From assembly GCF_000711895.1 (NCBI RefSeq), contig NZ_JONO01000028.1, forward strand, positions 1 through 64,000: a stretch of DNA of 64,000 bases. Direction: 5' to 3'. Positions 30,928-37,631 of the stretch are shown one piece after another; the first letter of the stretch is position 1; each line of letters begins with the position of its first letter. The DNA is from Photorhabdus australis DSM 17609. GTDB lineage: Bacteria > Pseudomonadota > Gammaproteobacteria > Enterobacterales > Enterobacteriaceae. Below the pieces are notes generated by a model. The model worked only from the letters and a program-made list of their open reading frames with translations. It was not told the origin of the DNA and ran no database searches. A program made the position numbers and the translations under genes.

Positions 30928-32235
30928 TTAATACAATTTGCCGTTGATATATATCTGCCCCGCCTTTCCTGGTTTCCCTGGTTCCCCTGGATTTCCATCA
31001 CTACCCTTTATACCTGGTTTGCCACAACAACTTAAGTTTTTAGTGTTATCCTCAACATTACACCACGAGGTCCCCCCATCACCGCCTTTCCCTCCCCTTC
31101 CCGCTCTACCGCCAACCCCTGCCAAACCTGGTCTCGCCGAATAACTAATTTGTGGATGACCAGCAGAATAGTTAAACTCTATGTCACCCCCATCTCCACT
31201 ATTTCCCCCATTACCGCCATTACCGCCATCCCCTCCATCTGCTCCATCCCCTCCATATGCAGAACTACACAGTGTGCTAGTAGCAAGACGGCGATTACCA
31301 CTATAAATACTACCATACCCCCCATCACCCCCATCCCCTCCATAGCCCCCATCACCACCATGCCCCCCATTCCCCCCATTTCCTCCTTCAGACGTCAAAT
31401 AGAACGACCCACCCACCTCATCACATGTGACAATGAGTTTATTCGCCTCTTGACCGGGTTCACCATCCGATCCGGGAATTCCCGGAGAACCTTTAGTTCC
31501 ACCAGTACCTGATGTAGGCTGAGTTATACAGCGATTTTTACTCTCATAACCAGATTGACCTCTAACGCCACTAACGCCATTGCTTCCACCTGTACCAGCA
31601 GTACCATCTTTTCCATCTCTCCCTTTATTAACAAAGTGCTGTGGACCTAATCCAACCCCCTGGATAACATTCGCTTCAATCCTGCCATTGGTGTAGCAAA
31701 TAACTTTGCCTTCCGGCTCAATGGTTATCTGGTTGTACACCAAAACAACCGGTTCGCCACAATGCTCTTTATCTTCAATAATCAATGGATTATCTGCGGT
31801 AACCGTGATCTCCTCGCCACTATATAACGCAACTTTCACCGGAAAACGCTTAGCATTAAGAATTTCTTCATAATCTTTAACCAAAGTAGAATCACCATAG
31901 ATATAGGCGCGAAAAGCTTTACACAAATCAATATGATGACCAGAGACGTTTGCCAGTCGTTCAGCAGAAAATGGTTCAGGTAACGGATAACAGGACTCCA
32001 TTTTTCCAGGCCCATACCGGCTGTCAGGCACACCGTTGAGTGCCTTCAGCTCTTGTATCGTTTGTACTGTAAAAAATGCCGGCAGCACAGTAGCCGTTTC
32101 CAGATCGTTAGAAAATATGACCGGCCCGTCAAAGTCGGAGGTCTTAAGTTGCTTCGGCTGTCGTTCCAAACCAAACGGATGATGATATTGATGTAATATT
32201 GCCAAAGTCTCAGCAACCGTTCTTATTTTTTCCAT
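30928..32235 (-). CDS. GRP5, Gly-rich repeat protein paralogue
   Basis: This paralogue has about 435 residues. The ATG at 32235 is preferred to one at 32265 because it matches the other paralogues (MEKIRTVAETLAIL) and has AGGAGA upstream. The N-terminal domain is somewhat diverged ([35 protein letters not shown]), and the beta module reads ITIEPEGKVICYTNG, with EGK in place of GGQ. Gly-rich blocks contain GGDGGYGGDGG arrays interrupted by NRRLATSTLCSSAYGG and by a Cys-rich WCNVEDNTKNLSCCG loop, giving more Cys than other members. The tail is GQIYINGKLY. No signal peptide is seen. Confidence 0.85.
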   Translation of the reverse strand: MEKIRTVAETLAILHQYHHPFGLERQPKQLKTSDFDGPVIFSNDLETATVLPAFFTVQTIQELKALNGVPDSRYGPGKMESCYPLPEPFSAERLANVSGHHIDLCKAFRAYIYGDSTLVKDYEEILNAKRFPVKVALYSGEEITVTADNPLIIEDKEHCGEPVVLVYNQITIEPEGKVICYTNGRIEANVIQGVGLGPQHFVNKGRDGKDGTAGTGGSNGVSGVRGQSGYESKNRCITQPTSGTGGTKGSPGIPGSDGEPGQEANKLIVTCDEVGGSFYLTSEGGNGGNGGHGGDGGYGGDGGDGGYGSIYSGNRRLATSTLCSSAYGGDGADGGDGGNGGNGGNSGDGGDIEFNYSAGHPQISYSARPGLAGVGGRAGRGGKGGDGGTSWCNVEDNTKNLSCCGKPGIKGSDGNPGEPGKPGKAGQIYINGKLY

Positions 32236-32239
32236 AAAA

Positions 32240-32450
32240 GTTCTCCTAATCTCAAATTTATACATTTAGAATAACTTCATATATCAATCCTGGTTCCAAC
32301 GTCTCTACTGCTATCGCTACCGGTTATGTCACTAAATTGCTAATAGTCAGAATTTTTTCTTTGACTAATCACCAGATTAACCGGAGCGAAAACATCGATT
32401 TTTTTCTGACAAAGGATATAGCCACTTCAACAACAAGCAGGCCAGAAAAA
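32240..32450 (-). pseudogene. relic of the NHL gene 3' end upstream of GRP5
   Basis: This segment aligns best of all relics with the intact NHL 3' end (CATTTAGAATAACTTCATAT, CTACTGCTATCGCTACC against TATCCACCGCTACCAC) and shares the junction AATAATTCCGACGAGAATTA. The reading frame is broken. Confidence 0.65.
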
Positions 32451-33174
32451 TAATTCCGACGAGAATTAATTAGGTAAATATTTATTCACTATACAGAAAG
32501 CAATTAGATACGAAATTGAAATGACGCAATTTAAAATATTAATGCAAATTACCATTTTTTCCATTAATTATGGAAAATATTTCTGTGATACATCACTACC
32601 TTTTAATAGATACTAATTAAAATTTTCAATTTCATATTTATCTCATGAGGTATTATTATAAAATAAGGATAAAAAAATAAGAATAATTGTATTCTTAAAA
32701 AATCACAACAAAATAGAAACCTATCGATATTATTAAATAATAAAATTATGAATATGATTTAAACTAAAATTATAAAATAATTCTTCATTAAAATAAGATT
32801 TTTTAAAAATAAACGATTGAATAACCGATAAAAAGATCAATAAAACAGTCATAATTAAATAAATCGTTAATCAAAACGACCGAATCAATCATTATCCTGA
32901 TACAGTGCAGCCACTGGAAATAGCTGCACATCTTGTAGTTCAACACAGACAAATAGTTCCACACGGGCAAACCGGCAATTTGGCATTGTGACGGTTCCCC
33001 GGCCCTGCCGCAAGAAGCTTCCAACTTCATGGGCTATCTGGCCCATTGCCGATTCATATCGATATTTCTTACTCTGATTAATCATTTGCCAAATTATTAT
33101 ACTTACCCATCGACGCAAAGTCGTTAACTCAATTATCGTCGTTCAAACCAATCCGATTATTGTGCCCCCAAGAA
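32451..33174. other. GRP5 upstream repeat plus relics of other operon parts
   Basis: From right to left: 33071-33125 is a decayed copy of the pentapeptide/PKS junction (41 of 55 positions match 15904-15958). 32905-32929 is a hairpin (GTGCAGC/GCTGCAC) resembling the exporter terminator at 35167-35191. 32825-32900 resembles DNA just downstream of that exporter. 32450-32780 is the AT-rich upstream repeat with GTGATACATCAC at 32585-32596. Short open frames in 32803-33118 match no family I know and look like debris. Confidence 0.5.
32585..32596. promoter_or_regulatory. candidate operator GTGATACATCAC
   Basis: This near-perfect palindrome about 350 bp upstream of the GRP5 ATG is the positional equivalent of the perfect element upstream of GRP4. 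Confidence 0.4.
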
Positions 33175-34416
33175 TTAATTCTGTACATTACCGTTAATAT
33201 ATATCTTGCCAGCTACACCCGCCCCTCCCGATTTTCCATCAATACCATCCCGACCAAATACTCCTGGTTGACTACTGTTACCAACTCCACCAACTCCACC
33301 TTTTCCGCCTTTCCCACCACTACCGCCATTACCTCCATATGACTGAGCATTCATTACTGGCTGACCGCCCAGGAAATTAATATATACGTTGCCACTGTCT
33401 CCCCCTTTCCCACCTTTTCCCCCATGCCCCGCGTCTCCTCCATCTCCTCCATTTCCTGCACTCCCTCTCCCCGTACTGGATTTGCCTGTCTTATTACCTC
33501 CATTCCCTCCTATTCCCCCATTCCCTCCATTTCCACCATTGCCCCCGTTTCCACCATGGCCGCCTATTGATTTCACATTGACTGACCCAGTAACAAATTG
33601 AACATTAATAACTATGTCATTTGCATTTCCACCATCTCCGCCTCCTACCCCCAATCCTCCAGAAGAGCCATCAGTTGCATCCGAACCTGCTGCAGGCTCC
33701 ACAGAACAGCCATATTTATTCTCTATACCAGCAGCACCATCTCTGCCATTACACCCATCATATCCTGCCGCACCATCAACACCATCACCTCCATCATCGC
33801 CTTTACTGATAATGTCCGGTCTCTGATCACTTCCATTACCTACAAGCGTGTTAGCTTCGATCCGACCATGAGTGCGGTAAATAATTTGACCTCCTGGTTC
33901 AATGATTATCTGGTCATACACCAAAACAACTGGTTCACCATAGTCATCTTTATCCTCAATAATCAACGGATTATCGGCAGCAATAGTGATTGTTTCCCCA
34001 CGGTATAATGCAACTTTCATCGGGAAACGCTTTGTATTAAGAATTTCTTCATAATCTTTGACCAAATTAGAGTCACTATAGATATAGGCCCTGAAAGCTT
34101 TGCACAGATCAATATGATTACCCGAGACATTTGCCAATCGTTCAGCAGAAAACGGCTCAGGTAATGGATGATGAGGTTCCATCCTGCCAGGGCCATACTC
34201 ACTGTCAGGCACACCACCGAGTTCCTTCATCTCTTGTATTGTCTGTATCGTGACAAATGCAGGCGGCACAGTAGCTGTTTTTGGATCGTTAGAGAATATT
34301 ACTTTGCCGTCAAAATCCAAAGTATTAAGTTGCTTTGGCTGCCGTTCTATACCAACCAGATGATGATACTGATATAATATTGCCAAAGTTTCAGAGACAG
34401 TTCTTATTTTATCCAT
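33175..34416 (-). CDS. GRP6, Gly-Gly-X repeat protein paralogue
   Basis: The 413-residue paralogue is the first of the array after the pap operon. It starts with ATG (MDKIRTVSETLAIL). The N-terminal domain ([35 protein letters not shown]) and beta module ([15 protein letters not shown]) are kept. The first Cys motif is present (KYGCSVE), but the second is lost: KTGKSSTGRG stands where others have Cys. Blocks [17 protein letters not shown] are followed by GNVYINFLGGQPVMNAQS and the tail GKIYINGNVQN. No signal peptide. Its upstream DNA is split by an ERIC element. Confidence 0.85.
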   Translation of the reverse strand: MDKIRTVSETLAILYQYHHLVGIERQPKQLNTLDFDGKVIFSNDPKTATVPPAFVTIQTIQEMKELGGVPDSEYGPGRMEPHHPLPEPFSAERLANVSGNHIDLCKAFRAYIYSDSNLVKDYEEILNTKRFPMKVALYRGETITIAADNPLIIEDKDDYGEPVVLVYDQIIIEPGGQIIYRTHGRIEANTLVGNGSDQRPDIISKGDDGGDGVDGAAGYDGCNGRDGAAGIENKYGCSVEPAAGSDATDGSSGGLGVGGGDGGNANDIVINVQFVTGSVNVKSIGGHGGNGGNGGNGGNGGIGGNGGNKTGKSSTGRGSAGNGGDGGDAGHGGKGGKGGDSGNVYINFLGGQPVMNAQSYGGNGGSGGKGGKGGVGGVGNSSQPGVFGRDGIDGKSGGAGVAGKIYINGNVQN

Positions 34417-34419
34417 AGA

Positions 34420-34682
34420 TATTCTCCAGAATTTAAGTTTATATGTTTATACCCGTCATCTTTTAAGTTGCCTCTTTGTTGGCTGCACTCACCCCGGTCA
34501 CAGAGTTATCTATGTTCCCGGGGATTCGCTCCCTTGCCGTCGCGATGCACCCTGAAATCCATAGGGTATATTACTAATAGCCCAAATATTGCCCCTGGTT
34601 AATCGCCAAATTAACAATAGCGAAAACATCAATTTTTTCTGGCAAAGGATATAAGCATCTCAACAGCGAATATGCCTGCAAA
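34420..34682 (-). pseudogene. relic of the NHL gene 3' end upstream of GRP6, split by ERIC
   Basis: The same relic as upstream of GRP3-5 is recognisable on both sides of an ERIC element: next to the GRP6 ribosome-binding site, and again from about 34571 (GCGAAAACATCAATTTTTTC, GGCAAAGGATATAAGC). The ERIC replaced or interrupted the middle of the relic. Confidence 0.6.
34449..34570 (-). repeat. ERIC element inside the GRP6 upstream relic
   Basis: This is a near full-length ERIC in reverse orientation (ATACCCGTCATC, GGCTGCACTCACCCCGGTCA, TTCCCGGGGATTCGCTC, CATAGGGTAT). It lies 33 bp upstream of the GRP6 start codon, so GRP6 transcripts from the distal promoter must read through it. Confidence 0.85.
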
Positions 34683-34817
34683 ATAATTCCCATGAAAATT
34701 AATTAGGTAAGTACTTATTCGCTTTATAAAAAGCAATTGGATGCCACATTTAAATCACACAATTTAAAATATTAGTGTAATTTTACACTTTTTTCATTAA
34801 TCTAAGTGAATATTTCC

Positions 34818-34829
34818 GTGATACACCAC
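34818..34829. promoter_or_regulatory. candidate operator GTGATACACCAC
   Basis: This is the imperfect equivalent of the palindrome upstream of GRP4 and GRP5. It lies about 400 bp from the GRP6 ATG, or about 280 bp if the ERIC insertion is discounted. Confidence 0.35.
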
Positions 34830-35166
34830 GATATTTTAATGAATACCAATTAAAACTTTTAATTTTATATTTTTCCCATCAGGTACTATTATAAAATACA
34901 AATAATAAGTATATCGTTCAGAAATAACGACAAGATAGAAAACTATAGACATTATTTGATGATGAAATTATGCATATAATTTAAGTGAAATATATAAATA
35001 ATTAAAAATGAGATATTTTACGAATTACCTTAAATTTTTAAAAAATTAATTCTATAAAAAAATTCTTAAATTAGCGACAAGAAAGGTAAATAAAATAGCC
35101 TTAATTGAAGTCACGCAGTAAATCAAAATAACTGAATCAGGGCAGACTAATAATCAGCATAACACG

Positions 35167-35191
35167 GTGCAGCCGTTATCAACGGCTGCAC
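35167..35191 (-). terminator. strong hairpin after the DHA2 exporter
   Basis: The 11-bp perfect arms GTGCAGCCGTT and AACGGCTGCAC enclose a 3-nt loop, 13 bp beyond the exporter stop. The following T-run is weak. It probably ends the pap operon transcript. Confidence 0.7.
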
Positions 35192-35203
35192 TATTAAAGA
35201 CTA

Positions 35204-36736
35204 TCAATATTCAAGCACCTGGGCTTTCTGCGGAGCTTTCAACAAACGCCAGGCGAGCAATACCACGCCTGCGGTCAATACCGTCGTCATCCAACTCATC
35301 ATATGAATAGCGCTGGTGAATGATTCTGAGGCTGCCGCTATCAATTGCTGCCCTTCCACCTCAGCCAATGAACTCGCTACAACGTAAGCACTAGCCAGAG
35401 TTTCTAACGCTAACCCACTCTGTTCCTGAGAGATCCCATCTGGCAATTGCAGAGTGACACGATAGAAGGCGGTTACCAATCCACCTATGATTGTCGTACC
35501 AAGTACAACCCCCACTTCATAAGCGGTTTCACTGATAGCCGATGCCGCCCCTGCTTTAGACGATGGCACTGCCGAAAGCACTAGATCGTTGGACACCGAA
35601 GCGATTGCGCCCACACCAACATTTAATAATGCGAAAGCAATAATCAGAGTGGTCAAATCGCTACCGATACTGGCGACCAGCAGAAACGCAGCACCAGCAA
35701 AACTCAGCAACAGCGGCACCAGATAGTAAGCCGGCATCCGCTGAGCAACCGGCACTATTGCCATACCAATAACAATCGCCATGATTTGTCCTGGAACCAG
35801 TGCCAGACTAGCCGAAATCGGTTTCATTCCCAGCACGATTTGTAAAACCTGAGTGGCAAAAAAGACAAAACCAACCAGCAAGGCCAGACTCAATAAGTTG
35901 ACCATAATCGAACCGGTAAACACACCATTACGGAACAGAGACAGATCCATCAGCGGGACAGACAAACTCCGCTGCCGGCGAACAAACAACACGCCAGCCA
36001 CGAGACCAACCGACAGCTCTAGTATTACACTTGTTTCAAACCCGTCACTGGCAAGATGTTTAATCGCGTAAACAATACCAACCATCGCAATGATCGATAA
36101 CAGAACGCTATACACATCGATAATGCCTGTCTGCTTTTTATCGGACTCTGGCAACAACATAGGCCCAAAAATCAACAATGGCACTAATACTGGTACTGCT
36201 AATAGAAAAATTGAGTTCCAATCAAAGAATTGTAATAAAACACCCCCAATGACAGGACCTAATGCTGAACCAACAGTTAATGTTGTCGCCCAAATAGCCA
36301 CAGCTAATCGACGCTGTTCACGATCCTCAAAAAGAGTGCTGATTAAAGCTAAGGTTGAAGGCATCAGCATCGCACCAAAAAATCCCAGTACGGCTCGTCC
36401 TCCAATCAACTGCACGGGTGAAGTTGACAGCGCTGTTAACACGGAAATAACAGTAAATCCCAAAGATCCAAATAACAGTAATGAACGATGACCAACACGA
36501 TCACCAATACTCCCCATTGATACCAGCAAACCCGCCAATACCAATGAATAAGCATCAATTATCCATAATTGCTGACTTGCACTGGGTCCCAGAGCTTCAG
36601 CAATTTTTGGCAAAGCAAAGCTTAAGATCGTATTGTCCACAGTCACCAACAATACGGGTAACATCAATATCAGTAATCCCAGCCAATTTCTGAGTCCTGC
36701 CCGCCCGTTAGCCTCAGCAACTCTATTTAACGACAT
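35204..36736 (-). CDS. DHA2-family (14-TM) MFS drug/metabolite exporter
   Basis: This protein has about 510 residues. The start at 36736 (MSLNRVAEANG) is preferred because an AGGAAAGGAG site precedes it and the longer frame would overlap papC. The MFS motif A-like loop (MGSIGDRVGHRSLLLFG), the TM1 Asp motif (LLVTVDNTILSFALPKIAEA) and the number of hydrophobic segments place it in the EmrB/QacA/SmvA-type 14-helix group. It is last in the pap operon, 22 bp after papC, so it is probably the exporter or self-resistance pump for that product. Confidence 0.9.
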   Translation of the reverse strand: MSLNRVAEANGRAGLRNWLGLLILMLPVLLVTVDNTILSFALPKIAEALGPSASQQLWIIDAYSLVLAGLLVSMGSIGDRVGHRSLLLFGSLGFTVISVLTALSTSPVQLIGGRAVLGFFGAMLMPSTLALISTLFEDREQRRLAVAIWATTLTVGSALGPVIGGVLLQFFDWNSIFLLAVPVLVPLLIFGPMLLPESDKKQTGIIDVYSVLLSIIAMVGIVYAIKHLASDGFETSVILELSVGLVAGVLFVRRQRSLSVPLMDLSLFRNGVFTGSIMVNLLSLALLVGFVFFATQVLQIVLGMKPISASLALVPGQIMAIVIGMAIVPVAQRMPAYYLVPLLLSFAGAAFLLVASIGSDLTTLIIAFALLNVGVGAIASVSNDLVLSAVPSSKAGAASAISETAYEVGVVLGTTIIGGLVTAFYRVTLQLPDGISQEQSGLALETLASAYVVASSLAEVEGQQLIAAASESFTSAIHMMSWMTTVLTAGVVLLAWRLLKAPQKAQVLEY

Positions 36737-36758
36737 CCCCTCAACTCCTTTCCTAATA

Positions 36759-37631
36759 TCATTCAAGCGTTGAAAAAATATGCTGGCAATCAGCAGCACT
36801 GATATCGAGCTGTTCCCCCAGTTGTTGAGCAATATCTCCGAGGTTATTGCCAAATTCAGTTTGATCACCAGCCTGTACTATCGAATTTAACTGTTGTATG
36901 GCATGCAGTAACTCTTGACGTGGTTCAGCAGCCATCGAATTTTCATATTGAACGTCCCAGTACACTTCTATTGGATTACGTAAGATCCTTGCTAATAATG
37001 CCAGCATTGTACGCATCGGTGGCGGCGCAACCGTCGCCAGAGTACAAATATCCAACGGACTTTTCGCCAACACCAGACCAAAAATCAGTATCGCAGCATG
37101 GGGTAAAGCCTGACAAAGCGCCATAACCCGATCATGCTCCTCCGGCATCATTCTGCTAATGCGCATGTCGGCCTGCTTCAATACCTGCTCAATCCAATGC
37201 TCACTAACATGACAGTTATCGAGAACGACTGCAACTGGCCTTTTTTGCTCCGGCAAAGATGGTGAGAACATCGGGTTAACCCCAATGAAAGGCTGCCCAG
37301 GGGCGGCAGCTTTCAATGCAGAATAGAACGGGGCTTGAACTGAACAGGTTGATACGATCTGTACATCATCACCCACCGCCGACAATACCCAAGGCAAAGC
37401 CTGTACTGCAACGGCTTCCGGTAAGGCAAAGACGACTGCCTTTGCCTCATTAAAAATCACTCCAGAATCCGCAGTCGGATTTAAAATATCAACCTGATAG
37501 CAATCAGAACGCACTCCCTGCGTTCGTTTGTCTACACTGTGTACCACACAACCAAAGTGAGTAAAAAGACGCCCTAATAAAGAACCTATAGCCCCCTGCC
37601 CACCAAGAATGACGACTTTGTGGTTACTCAC
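36759..37631 (-). CDS. papC: prephenate-dehydrogenase-like enzyme PapC
   Basis: This protein has about 290 residues. The GTG at 37631 (MSNHKVVILGGQGAIG) is preferred: it overlaps the papA stop by 8 bp, and the longer frame would intrude far into papA. The N terminus is a Rossmann NAD site (GGQGAIGSLLGRLF). FIGVNPMFSPS and the all-helical C-terminal half match the TyrA dimer domain. In papABC pathways PapC oxidatively decarboxylates 4-amino-4-deoxyprephenate to 4-aminophenylpyruvate. There is no fused chorismate mutase domain as in enterobacterial TyrA; that activity lies in the adjacent papB. Confidence 0.85.
   Translation of the reverse strand: MSNHKVVILGGQGAIGSLLGRLFTHFGCVVHSVDKRTQGVRSDCYQVDILNPTADSGVIFNEAKAVVFALPEAVAVQALPWVLSAVGDDVQIVSTCSVQAPFYSALKAAAPGQPFIGVNPMFSPSLPEQKRPVAVVLDNCHVSEHWIEQVLKQADMRISRMMPEEHDRVMALCQALPHAAILIFGLVLAKSPLDICTLATVAPPPMRTMLALLARILRNPIEVYWDVQYENSMAAEPRQELLHAIQQLNSIVQAGDQTEFGNNLGDIAQQLGEQLDISAADCQHIFSTLE

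Larger units (their letters stand above)
34683..35203. promoter_or_regulatory. AT-rich upstream repeat of GRP6 and exporter terminator
   Basis: This segment contains the AT-rich repeat shared with GRP4 and GRP5 (GTGATACACCAC at 34818-34829) and, next to the exporter stop, an 11-bp hairpin at 35167-35191. No gene is seen. Confidence 0.5.

Noticed and set aside
32803-33118. Overlapping 75- and 77-codon open frames upstream of GRP5
   Set aside because: They match no family I recognise, lie in DNA that aligns partly with the pentapeptide/PKS junction and the exporter terminator, and have no good ribosome-binding site.
19094-34416. Short tandem triplet patterns resembling a CRISPR array or minisatellite
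   Set aside because: The repeats are in-frame GGx codons in protein genes, with no 25-40 bp direct repeats separated by unique spacers and no cas genes.
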